From Plasmopara viticola (Eukaryota; Oomycota; Peronosporomycetes; Peronosporales; Peronosporaceae): a DNA stretch of 64,000 bases. Below the pieces are notes generated by a model. The model did not search any database. It worked only from the letters and a program-made list of their open reading frames with translations, and was not told where the DNA came from. The position numbers and the translations under genes are program-made. Location of the stretch: the NCBI GenBank assembly GCA_001695595.3, contig MBPM02000086.1, positions 186,001 to 250,000 of the forward strand, read 5' to 3'. Of the stretch, positions 11,471 to 22,928 are shown piece after piece; the stretch's first letter is position 1, and each line of letters opens with the position of its first letter.

Positions 11471-14400
11471 CTCCAAAAATTGGACAACTTTTGCTAGTCT
11501 ACGTAATGTGTGATCAGGGACATGAATGCTTTGCAATAACAATGGTAAGCGTGATGCTTGGTTTCACGACGAGGAAGATGGGTGGACTAACTTAGTACAA
11601 AGGACGGACACGTCGTCGAAAGCAAAGCCCTTAGATGACTTAGCGCAGTGGCAGAGACATTGTGTGCCGAGACCGCATCTGCTCGTAATGTTGGGTGCTA
11701 TATGAGCAAAAGAAAAAGCCAGGAGTTTGGGTTAATGAAGAGAACGTTTATTCGACCAATAGTCTTACCGAGATTATACTTAAAATAAAAACATGGTGTT
11801 TTTGAAAATCTAAAACGACGAGGCGTCAGGCCAAGAAACAGTTCTCGGTATAAAACGGCTGGAATGCTTTATTCGGATTAGTGAAGCTATGTATTACTTC
11901 AGACGATGAGATGGCCGCACCGATCGGAGCGTTGGTCGGTCACTTTAAACTTCAATTAACCGGATCATTATGAAAGAGAACGATCGGGTATAATTCTTGA
12001 CTAAATTAATAGATGACTAGATTGTGGAGGTTGGAGTAGATCATTGAGCAAGCGAACAGATTTAGCCCGATTCCGATACACCTTGGCTAAAGAGAAACTG
12101 CCCTATAAGGATACCGAGAACGAAGAAGTCTGCATTTATGAATGAGGAGATCGTTTCTTGAAGAAAAGTGTCTATTTTGCTGAAGAAAGATACGGTCACT
12201 TCAAACCTAGAGATAAAGGGTGTACGGAGTGACTCAGAAGAAGCGAATGATGCCAAATGGTAACGGTGTCATCTACTTGTAATACAAGGCAATGCGCAGC
12301 TTCTAGTTGTGCTATAAGTAAATTGTAATGTTGATGTGGGAACACGAGATCAGTGGCACAGTATGTACGGAAAATAACTCCTCAATTTTACTCGGAGTTT
12401 TCAAAATTGACGCCGAGACTTTTGCTGAAATCGTTGCGTCCCTTAAATGTCATGACTATTGTGCTTATCAAGTCAAACAAAGTCGACGTACAACTTTTTT
12501 TATCTCACCTGTTCGGTGGTCTATCCAATATCGTTGAATAATAAATGACCTAAACAATTTTTTTTGGCAGAACTCACTCGATATGGCTGGCAGCTTGTGG
12601 AAGGTAAGTATGTAAAAATGATCTCTCATCCTTTTTTTCGAATGCTTCAATTGTTCGAGCTGTCGAATATGCTTTTTTTGCCTTGAAAAAACACTACAAG
12701 GCCAAAACATTGATGGATAGTGCACTGTATAGAAATCTAAAGATTGTTGATGAAGCTAAACGGTCCGAATTGACAAATGTCTTTAAGGGTAGAAAACCGT
12801 AAGAAAGCTTTTGAGTACGAGCTAGAATGACACTGACCCTGGGCGATCGAAAAAAGGTGAGTGCAGTCTTTGATCGTAAAGTTGCATTATCTATTAGAAT
12901 CACCCCACATCCTTAGTCGCGAGACGAGGAGGCGCGCTTCAAGTCATAGCTGTCGAATGTGAACTTCCGTTATTATATAACATTATACCAGATCAGCTTG
13001 CCTGGCGGAAATCAAGAGTATTAATAGACTCAATGTACTGGGGTGCGAGAAAAAAGGGAGAAAGCATCGAATTCAATTTGGCTGTGACTGGCGTGTGGCC
13101 ACGAATCTAAGGCTCTTTATAAAAATATAGCCGTAAGTAGCCACTCCTTTCAAGGATTTTGTTTTATTAATAGTGCGCTTCTCTGACTAATATTATGAAT
13201 TTGGCCAGTGCGAGGAGGCAAATCTAGTGAGATGTTAGAATTAATGAGCGCATCATTCTCACCCGCACTTGTGCGTATTCTTTGTGGTAGCTCTTGTCTA
13301 CACTGAAGCTGTCCAATGCAAGATCAGCAACATTTTCGATGGACTTAGTGGCGACATGTCAGGTAACGCTCCAGCCTAATGGTAGTGTCTTGCCGAAAGC
13401 GACGCTAATAGAAGCAAAAATTGTGCCGGTTCTAAACGGTTTGCTAGCTGACTTGTCAGAACCTTCAATTCAAGTTAAAATAGCGGCGTCCGAGATTTTT
13501 TAAAGCTGCCATAATACGAATTAGGCATAGGAAAAGGGCTAGGTGTGTAGCCACAGTTTAATTGACGTCGGCTAGCTCGCGATTACTTCAAGCAATTTAT
13601 GCCGCGTCTGGGCTCGATCACCAAATCCATTAACCAGTTTGGCTAAGCGACAAAATGTAGACAAGGTGTTTATCCAACACGCTTGGTTCTATCTGGTGCC
13701 TTTGCAAGCCTGTCCGCTCCAGCTGAAGAGATAGATCCAATAAACATAGCATATGTCGTGAGACGACTTGGTATTTGTTTGGCTTAATCCAGAAGTATAC
13801 CGTACTTCAGGTCTTTGTCGAGCAAAACAGCGACTCATACTGTATCTACCGGATTAGCTTGTAGTGAAGCAGACCGTCTGCCCACTCATAGCAATAAAAC
13901 TTCGATCGCTGTCGAGGGCTACCAACACGTGATCCAATGCATAAATTATACAAACAAAAATGGGAATTTGAACAACTTAAAAGAAGGTCTGCGATTAAGA
14001 GCCGCACTAAGGACTCCGGAAAGGCAATCATCTGTTTACCTGACGGGCTTGCTCCTCAAGAGAGCATTTGATCCTACTAACATGAACCAATTTATGATTT
14101 GGCTTGCCCGAAAACACGTTAGCAAAAACATTGAATTTGCTAGACTTGTATTGGATGCGAAAGTTATACTTCATAATAATTGTTGACCATTTGCTTTTTG
14201 TTGGAACAAGTGGGATCCATTCTTTAAAATGCGTGACCTGAATAGACTGTAAAGAGTTCGGAGAAGATGCACTCAGAATTTCAACAATGCGTACTCCATG
14301 GCAAGTAGCTTCCCGTCATTAAAAAGAGCTTCTGCTCAGCAGCAAAATACGACTTGCTCGTGGACACCCAAATCGATTTTTAGTAATACGCAACCTCACA

Positions 14401-17133
14401 TACGACACTAAATAGCTTTGTATAGTCGGGCAAAGTCAGACTAGGCTGAAAACTACCCTTTATAACGCAAAACGCATCCTGGTCCTGGATTCTAAAGTAC
14501 TATTGGACACTAGCTTTTAGAGACCCCCACAACCAGCACCATGCAAGTACAAGTATTTGGCTACATCTAGCTACTTCCACAAATTTTCTAAAAATCGTAG
14601 CGTCACTTTCGTGGGGTTTATAAGGCTTCATGGCTGTTTACAAAGCATTCATTAACTTAACGCTCATCTACCTCCAGTGCCATTTAATTGCCGAAGTATG
14701 TCTGAGCGGAAGCTTATAGTGGTCAAAACAATTGTTTTACCCAACGGTTAAGCGTCGACGGAGAATTAAATAGCCTTTGCACCACAGCTTACCACTTCTA
14801 ATGCATTCATCTGGGCGTGCCAACCTTCAAGAGTCGTTAATTAAGTGGATGCCGTCTGCCAAATCCAGTGCACTACACAAAGTGCGCCCCGATATGCTGT
14901 TAAGAGACACATCGTTAGTTTTAAGCAGGTTTTGCATACATTGTTCAGCTCAATGATATTGCAAAAGAGCTGCTCGGTCCTCGACTGCAAAACCTTAGCA
15001 ACAAGCGCGGGAATTCTGACTCATGCAAGACTTTCATTAAACTTGTGCCAGTAGCCGATGGACTAAAAGATACACCGAATCTTTTATTTCTAAGATTAGG
15101 CGCGACGTATGCTTCCTCTAGAGCTGACTTAATATATCCTCGTCTCCAACTAGAATTGATTTTTACATTCGAGACGGGTTGTGATCGATATAAACACAAC
15201 ATTTTTGACTATCGATTAAGCCATAAAACCAGTTCTTCGAGGCCCAGCAGCTATGACGTCTTTCGCAGTGCCTTTAATCTGAGCGCATTTGTCGTGGTAC
15301 GACGACCGTTTAAATTGACAAATATTCATAAGAATGAGGATTTTTTGTCAGTCACAGGACAGCTAGGTATCGATTTTTTATTACATCCCTACTCTCTTCT
15401 TGCAAAGCTGTGTTACTCGCTCGCGGTGACCCACCTTTTACCCACTGTGTCTTGTGGACCTGTGTTACCAGCTTGTGGACCTTTGTGACCCGCAGTCGGT
15501 GGAGCTATATTGATTACTCATGGAGCCAACTTACTTCTGTCTAAGCACGTCTTCGCAACCGGTGCTACCAGTTGAAGTCAGCTACTTGTTATTAAAAATT
15601 CAGTTACGTCGCCACATCTACCTTCGTGGACCTTTGATACATCCCACATTCATTTCGTATGTGTAATATCCTAATGTATAATACGCGCGAAAAAGATGAA
15701 GCTCCTATCAGCAAAGCTTTGCTCAGCGCGATGGATTGGCTGACATTGACGATCTAGCCTCTTCATTCAGTCTACGACTCGTGCTTTCCCCAGTCACGGG
15801 ATACCCAGATTATATCATATTTGTCCTTGTCAAGGATAGTAGTTGAAATAAATTGCCGGAATGAACCGCACCGTCCTATTAACTAGCCAAATTAAATTAC
15901 ACGATTGACTCTTTAGAGCATCAGCCAATTAATTCAGTTTAGCCGTCGTTGTTGCAGTCACACGGGCATCCTCGATGCACAAGATTTTTTACTAAAAATT
16001 GAAATGGATAATCAAAACTTCGTAGACTTGCATGTACAGCAGTACGCCAAAGCTCTCTCCTTATTCGAAAGCTGTCAGTCTCTTACATTTTTATAAGCAC
16101 AACCCTTGTGTAGGCCCGGCAAAACTCATATTCGACGTCGTTACTAAAGGCATATAGGGCGGTTGACCGATGCTGTTACTGGCAAAAAGTCTTGAACTTA
16201 TGTTAAGTACAAAATGGTTTGCGCTCGTTCTTGTCGAAGCGCTAACTCGTTAGTAATTTGGGATGCTACGCCAACTCTTAATTGAATCAATGCCGATTTT
16301 GGTCAATAAAAGTAAAAAAGGTAGGAATTGCTTCTGGTTTTGAGCGCTTTCGCAATGTTATAGCTTGTGTTATTCGGGTATTGCCAGCAGAAACATCTTG
16401 ATGCGCATCAACCACATAAATATGATTGAAGGTGTGGTGGCCTTGCACAAGAATTATACACCAATTTATATTATAATGAGAAAGGAAATTGAATGTTCTG
16501 CCACGTACGCTAACCGCATCGCAATCAGAGACGCCTATATATTTTTGATCTGTGTTGTACGGACTAACTCTTTTACTTAGTCTACGATTTTCAATGCAGC
16601 ATATTAACAGAATTTGATACACTAAAACATTGTTTAACAACCAACTGCGACGTGTCGCGTCCGTGCGTGACACAACTTTGTGTTCATTTCTTGGGTGCTT
16701 GCTTCAAACTTTTTTTGAAAGCACACGAGCTCGTACCTTGATAAAGAAAGTTTATTTTTCACGACTCCGTTAGATACCTTTTAGCCACTTTCGAGACAGG
16801 AAAATCACAGCCAAGCGATTGTCGGCTTCAACTGGTACCCAAAGGCATTAAGATTGTTGCGTTGGTGACTCTCATCGTCGACAATCGCAATATGAATGTC
16901 TTGGTGACATTAGATATTGCATTTGTCAGAGCATCAGGTAGGGTGTCATCACTGGAAGAGTTGTACGAAGAAAGACAATGAAGACCGCAGCGTCCATTGT
17001 CTAGACAATGCTTTCTTCGTGGTTATGATTACATAATGTCGTGCATTTACATTATTAAAAAACACAAGAAATTGTATCCATTCGTGAATTTCATAATTTT
17101 GTCTCAATAGCAGATGCTCAATTATTAGACGCC

Positions 17134-19308
17134 ATGACGACGCCGCTTTCGACCGCGGGGCCCTCGGAAAAGGACGAGCGCATGAATGAAGAGCTGCTAC
17201 AGACACTACGGTTGAAGTTGCCTGCTTTGCTTTCTGTTTCGATTCAATTACCTTACTATCATGTAGGTCCTGCGGACTGTACGAGAGCGACGAGCAACTG
17301 GCACGACGCGAGCGGGTGCTCAAGAGACTGCACTGTTTATTGCAGGATTATGCGTGTCAAGAAGAACAAACTTTTTACAGCGAAGCGAAAGCAGCTGTAA
17401 GGCATGTGCAGCTACGCACATTTGGCTCGTGTCGCCTCGGCGTGCAGAGCTGCGACGCGGACATCGATACGTTCGTGATGAGCCTATGACTTTAGTAAAT
17501 TGTTTATAATTCTGTTATTGATTGTGCATACAGTTTGTGTGTTGCACCCAGACACTGCTCGCGGATAACCTTCTTCAGGAAGGTGCCAACACTACTAGAA
17601 GCGGTGCCTAATGTCACAAAGCTGCACGTGATTAGTGACGCATTCGTGCCGGTGATCAAAATGCAAGTAGACGGGATTCCGGTGGACCTACTGTTCGTGT
17701 CGCTGGATTTAGACTCAATTCCAGACGATCTTGATATGCTGGATGATCGAATACTCCGAGGAATCGACGAGGCCGCAGTACGAAGCTGTAACGGCGTCCG
17801 CGTGACGGAACGAATTTTACAGCTTGTACCCAATCAGGAACGATTTCGGACCACGCTGATTGCTATCAAGCATTGGGCTCGGGTATGTAAGAAAGCCACA
17901 GCATTTACCTGTCGCTTACCTCTGACTTGGTTTGAATGAGCAGATTCGGGGCATCAACTCGAATGTGTTGGGTTTTTTAGGCGGCGTGAATTGGGCCATC
18001 TTGGTGGCGCGGATCTGCCAATTTTACCCAAACTCGTTGCCTGCAACGTTGTTGTTGCGATTTTTCAGGATATACCAAATGTGGACGTGGCCGAATCCAA
18101 TTATGCTCGACCGGGTGGACAATCCATTAAATTTGAGTTTCTCGGTAATTGTGGTTTTGGCACCTCGGGTTCTGTCGTCGCCGCGTTGTGTAGCCACTTT
18201 TGATACAACTAACAAACAGCTTGATTGTACGTCTCATGAGCAGAGTTGGAACCCCAAGCTAAACGCACGCGATCGGTTGCACATGATGCCGATCATTACA
18301 CCAGCATACCCAGCATTAAACTCGTCGTACAATGTGATGGCTTCAACTCTTCATATTCTCAAGGCTGAATTTGGAAAAGGTTTTAAGCGGACGCTTGAGA
18401 TTGAGACCAAGGTGATTACATACACGTATGGGCTTACAATATTGTGCGACTAAATTTGGTGTTTTGCGTAGGAATGTTCGTGGGCGAAATTGTTTCTAGC
18501 TCCAGGGTTTTTCCAAAGGTTTTTATTCACTTCTGACGTGACATTATCATACATATGGCTTGCAATTGATTAATTGATATTTTTCGTAACCTTTAAATCT
18601 TTGCTGTAATAAATTTAGATCAAAACATTTTCTCCGTGTCCAGATCACAGCAACAAGTGCTAAAGACTTTGATGGCTGGTTCGGCTGGGTCGAGTCAAGA
18701 TTGCGGCATTTCTTTCTTCGGTACGTGATACTCTAAATCGTTCTCACTTCTTGTGACAATAGTCAGAATCTTCTTTCTTTCAATCGAGGTTTTAAAAGCA
18801 CTAATTGGTGAGCTTGTGGGTTTATTTTACTACTGATTGCATTGATGTCAGACTGGAAGCACTTTCGGACGTCCGAATCCATCCGTTCGCTCGCTTTTTC
18901 GATTTTGTTGAGACCAAAAAGGCAAGCTCAGAGTGGTTGTCCAAGAGTGAGGTTCATACCTCGTGGCTTTTTATTGGATTGAAGTTTCCCTCGCCTCAAA
19001 CGACTTTAGCTACAGGTGCGGCTCACACTGTGGATCTGACTAGCGTGATTCGGGATTTTGCCTTCTTCACAGACCAGTGGGAAGGTCGTCATGGTGGGAT
19101 GGACATGCAGATTGATCATGTAACTCGGGCACAGATTCCCCAATGGGTATTGGAGTCTGCAGACAACGGAGCGGATGATAGTAAACACTTGAAGAAACAA
19201 CTGCCGACTATGAAAAGTAAAAAACGCGAGTGCGATGGGTTGGCAAATGACGTCAGCGGGGTGGCTGTTATTGCACAAAGTTCATTGAAAAAGAGCAAAG
19301 GTACGTAG
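17134..19308 (+). CDS. PAP: Poly(A) polymerase
   Basis: Eight exons: 17134-17210, 17267-17470, 17534-17882, 17944-18144, 18244-18411, 18472-18518, 18619-18720, 18852-19308; 534 residues. Introns are 56-131 bp and the phases fit throughout. It adds the poly(A) tail to pre-mRNA after cleavage in the nucleus. Family landmarks in order: GLYESDEQLARRE, the nucleotidyltransferase motif FGSCRLGVQ with DADIDTLCVAPRH (two catalytic Asp; DIDT/LCV is completed by splice 2), the third Asp in IPVDLLFV, IKHWAR, NSNVLGFLGGVNWAIL, MWTWPNPI, the DRLHMMPIITPAYP signature, then the RNA-binding domain (GWVESRLRHFF, VRIHPFARFFDF) and a Lys-rich C-terminus. Intron 18145-18243 is 99 bp with no in-frame stop, so retention would add 33 residues. 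The last exon is ended at GGT ACG TAG; GGTACG could instead be a donor to a tiny extra exon. Convergent with ECHS1. Confidence 0.93.
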
Positions 19309-19373
19309 TATATTGCGGAAGGGCTAATCATGGCACATAGAACCGCATGTCTGAGTCAGTCAGTGTACACGTA

Positions 19374-19413
19374 GACCAGCTGAAGCTCCACGCGACTGGA
19401 GCTTTAGCTGGTC
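19374..19413. terminator. Inverted repeat between convergent genes
   Basis: A 16-bp stem (19374-19389 with 19398-19413, one G-T type mismatch) around an 8-base loop ACGCGACT; two more outer pairs are possible past one mismatch. It lies 66 bp after the poly(A) polymerase stop and 105 bp from the ECHS1 stop. A 3'-end or bidirectional termination role is inferred from position only. Confidence 0.4.
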
Positions 19414-19517
19414 CACATGTTTACGCTACTAAGTAAAAAAAACATTAATTGTTCAAGATTTTTTTTGATTTTAAGTTGATGCTTGGAGCAAATTGCACAC
19501 TCAAGTTGGTACTTCAT

Positions 19518-20430
19518 CTACTCATTTTTAAACTCGGCCTTGCGCTTGTCGACAAAAGCGGCCATGCCTTCTTTCTGGTCCTTGGTGGCAAAGGAGCTCC
19601 AAAAAAGACGACTCTCGAACTTCAGCCCTTCCTGCAACGACTGCTCGTACGCTGCATTAACAGCCTCTTTAGCCATCTTAACCACAGGCTGCGAAAAAGA
19701 CGCGATTTTGTTAGCTGTCTTGAGGGCCTCGTCAAGCAGCTGGTCCGCAGGTACGACACGAGCAACGAGACCGTCTTTTTCAGCCTGTTCAGCGTCAATC
19801 ATGTTGCCTGTAAGTATCATCTCCATAGCCTTGGATTTGCCAACAGCGCGAATGAGACGCTGCGTACCGCCACAGCCTGGGATTGTGCCCAGCGTAATCT
19901 CGGGTTGCCCAAACTTCGCCGAGTCGCCAGCAATGATGAGGTCACAGAGCATGGCCAGCTCACAGCCACCACCTAGCGCGTAACCGTTGACAGCGGCGAT
20001 AACGGGCTTTGAGACCTTAGTGATATCTCCCCAATTGGCAAACATGTTGCTATTGTAGGCTTCTACAAAGCTTTTCGTGGCCATCTCCTTGATGTCTGCG
20101 CCTGCTGCGAACGCCTTGTCACTTCCTGTGATGACGATGGCGCCAATGTTTTTGTCAGCGTCAAAAGCGTGAGCTGCACTATTCAACTCCTCAATTAGTG
20201 GGCTACAAAGCGCATTCAGCGCCTTTGGTCGGTGCAAAGTGATGATGGCCACTTTGCCACGCACTTCAGTCAGAATGTTTTCATATTTGGCTGTAACCAT
20301 GAGTAAAGTGGTGAGATACACACTTGATAAATCGTAATAGGTATGAGAATGACGTACTATTGGATGCAAAGCAGCGAGCAAAAGAATGGCGCAGAGCCAA
20401 CGAAGAGGAGTGATGGCGCACAGCAAACAT
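19518..20430 (-). CDS. ECHS1: Mitochondrial short-chain enoyl-CoA hydratase
   Basis: Two exons, 20430-20358 and 20290-19518, around a 67-bp intron 20291-20357 (GTACGT..TTACAG); 281 residues. It hydrates 2-trans-enoyl-CoA to 3-hydroxyacyl-CoA in beta-oxidation and branched amino-acid breakdown. Exon 1 encodes an Arg/Ser-rich, acid-free leader ([20 protein letters not shown]) typical of a mitochondrial presequence; the splice joins it to [19 protein letters not shown]. Crotonase landmarks: the oxyanion-hole block [31 protein letters not shown] with the first catalytic Glu, the second Glu in [20 protein letters not shown], and the C-terminal [15 protein letters not shown]. Length and order match animal ECHS1 closely. 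Reading the gene without the intron would give a hydrophobic N-terminus from 20426, which I consider an artefact. Divergent from the RPAP2 gene across 266 bp. Confidence 0.93.
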
Positions 20431-20497
20431 GGTGATTGTCACGGCGAATTTGGTTCTGACGTGAAGCAAGATCATTCGGTTTGGTAATCTATCTGCG

Positions 20498-20521
20498 TTG
20501 ATTGGTCAAAACACCAATCAA
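20498..20521. promoter_or_regulatory. Palindromic double CCAAT box in a divergent promoter
   Basis: A 9-bp perfect inverted repeat, TTGATTGGT CAAAAC ACCAATCAA, places one CCAAT box on each strand in the 266-bp gap between ECHS1 (-) and the RPAP2 gene (+). CCAAT boxes are bound by the NF-Y/HAP complex in eukaryotes. Shared control of the two genes is inference. Confidence 0.45.
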
Positions 20522-20696
20522 CAGCTGCATCTTATCGACAAAGCTGACGCGAGAACCACGTTTACCAAAAGCGCACATTTGCTTTTTTTTAAAGATTTTT
20601 TCGACGATTGACTCATATATTATTTGGTGTAAAGATACTTTCTATTTTCATGTGGTCCCACCACATTAATTTATATTAGCATAACATTATCATACC

Positions 20697-22597
20697 ATGA
20701 CGAGCGTAAATGGCTCCAGCGTACACGAGGCATTTGCGCTCATGACGACCTTACTGGCGCCGTGCGTACCCGTACGATATCTTGACATGTGTGGAAAGCT
20801 GCTACAGCGTCGGCAGATGGAAGAGGTTTTTGAAGAGCGCGCTGCTGCCAAGCGCTGCGCTTTTCCAGCCTGCAAAACCTCACTGCCGAAGTGCGCACTC
20901 CATATTTACAATACTCCTTTTTGTGATTTACTTATTTATTATGTCATTGCTTATAACGGGGTAGGACGTCAGGCAAATTTCGAGTCTCTTTAATCCGCAA
21001 AGCAATTTACGACGCACACTACGAGCGTCAATTTTGCTCTCCACTTTGTCTTAAGGTGATTGAATTACAGATTTAGGCTATATACTTTTGATGTGGCGTT
21101 AAAAATGCTTATGTGACTTGATTTTATTGTAGAAAGCTCGGTTGTTGTTGTCTATATTGGTCCACAAGCCTCCACAGCTGGTACCGTCTCTTGTAGAAGT
21201 CTTCGGTACCGATAAACCCGATCCATTTGACTACAACGACGATACGAAGCTGGAAAAATATGGTGAGACAGTGACAGCTCCCACATTAAAGCTGCTACCA
21301 ATGGCCAAGGCTGTGTGGGCCAAGACACAAGATTTGGGAATCGTGGAGCGGAATTACTCATCTGCGAACGCGATGTCTGGAGGCGTTCCACCTGCGCTGC
21401 GGGCCACGGCTTCGATAAAGCTGAAGGAAAATGTCACCCCTGCAGGTCCAGAGAGGACTTTTCCAACAGCTGAACATGGAAGCCTCATTGAAGGCTACGT
21501 CTTTCCAGCACACAAGCAAAGACTTGCAAATAAGGTGGAAAAGCTGATTAAGAAAAGCCAAGAAGAAGATACTGATGGAGATAATTTGGCGTTCAGCGAT
21601 AGCGATGAAAGCGATGCAGCCGCTAGTGATGTATCATCGGCAGGCAGTTTTGAGATTTCGGACTTTGACGATGAAGAGGTGATCACGCTGATGGATTTGC
21701 CAATTCTTAGCCACCTTTGGGGCTTGTTTTCAAATTGGATTACTCACGAAACGACTTTGGTAGTGGCTCGACTGCCATCACTTACACACAGAGAAGAAAG
21801 CTCTGACGCATTTTCTTCACTTAAATGGGCTAAAAAAAGTGAATTGGATCACGCCCGTCGTCGTGCGCATCATGTCCACTCTGAGCGTTGGAATTCGCTC
21901 TCACTTATGTTGCGACGATCGTTGCCGCAAGCTGCACTCAAGCTGGAACTTGCTGCTGATCGCTTTGCAAATCACCGCATGGATACGATCACAAGAACAT
22001 TTGAACTGAGAGACGCTATTGACACTGGAAACACGCACCTGGTACGATTGATTTTTGAAAAACACATGCTTGAATAATTGGTTAAAGGTTTAGAGTTGTG
22101 TAACAGTGGACTTGTGTCGCGACCATTTTGCTGCTTGTAACTTACGACATCAAGCCGACGGATCTACTTGAAGGCAACCGCAGGTGCGATGAAGTAATTG
22201 TATCCAAATTGTGAGGTTGAGTTAATCTTGTCTTTTGCTGCACTTACGTAGCGACCAAGTCAAACAACTCACTAAACTGGACATGATGGAGCTTGAGCAG
22301 CTACTTCAGCTTTTTTACATTGTACGCGAGGATAGTGATGTGGCTGTCGACACCGATGTGGCGCCAATACCGGAGAACAAGGCGGATGTACAGGTCAAGT
22401 TGCAGCAAGAAGTAGCTGCTAGCAAGTTATCGCTCAATTGTCGGAAATGTAGGCGATCGAAGGCGAGATGTGTTTGCGAAACTCGAGTCTTAACACGATC
22501 GAAAGACGACTTGTCACCTACCCAGTTGGGAAAGATGCTACAAGAGGCTCTTGCTTTGCGCAAAGAACACGAAGAATTACTCCTGACAAGTAAATAG
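20697..22597 (+). CDS. RPAP2: RPAP2/Rtr1-family RNA polymerase II CTD phosphatase
   Basis: Five exons: 20697-20890, 20965-21055, 21133-22041, 22107-22183, 22252-22597; 538 residues, all phases consistent. Rtr1/RPAP2 proteins bind RNA polymerase II, remove Ser5 phosphate from its CTD and help polymerase import. The RTR1-type zinc module is split by intron 1: ERAAAKRCAFPACKTSLPK (C-x4-C) joins TSGKFRVSLIRKAIYDA and then ERQFCSPLCLK (C-x3-C). A Ser/Asp/Glu-rich linker follows (DGDNLAFSDSDESD). Exon 4 supplies WTCVATILLLVTYDIK, in the place of the hydrophobic W..L..VLL block near the end of family members. The C-terminus adds a Cys-rich basic patch (NCRKCRRSKARCVC) not expected from the family. 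Intron donors GTGCGC and GTGATT are weaker than average. The assignment rests mainly on exons 1-2; the joins around exon 4 are my best model. Confidence 0.85.
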
Positions 22598-22928
22598 CTT
22601 GTAAATTGTCTGGATCTAGGCACGCACAATTGCTCGGGCGCTAACAAAATCTTGAAAACGAAGACTGCGTTTGTGTTATATAGTGCATATATTTAACATA
22701 TAATGCTATGCCGCTGGCATTACTTTTTGGTTGTGTGGAAGGCAGGTAACATTGTACAAAGTAATTGCGCCACGTTTGTACGATGATGCTTGAAAATCAA
22801 AAGTAATTTGTTACATATGGTGAAAAGCCGCTTTGCCACTGTAATGCTTTAAGAATTATTTAGTACATAGATCATCATCGGCCGGATGAAAAAGCTACCG
22901 AAGCATCATTGAGGTCTGGTTGGTACAC

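Larger units (their letters stand above)
8355..17133. other. Gene-poor stretch with diverged repeat remnants
   Basis: About 8.8 kb without a recognisable gene. It holds a (TAA)n microsatellite (8857-8873), a degenerate segment at 9100-9330 related to 37.74-37.99 kb, an LTR-like segment at 11310-11470 related to 55.23-55.37 kb, and a short GTGGACC-rich degenerate repeat around 15450-15640. The longest frames (13815-14186, 15045-15488, 16287-16673) carry no motif I recognise and are probably chance or decayed transposon sequence. Confidence 0.55.

Noticed and set aside
13815..14186. 123-codon plus frame, checked as a possible RXLR or WY effector
   Set aside because: No signal peptide, and the LRLRAAL string and one Trp do not make an RXLR-EER or WY pattern.
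16287..16673. 128-codon minus frame
   Set aside because: No transposase or reverse-transcriptase motif could be placed; probably a chance frame.
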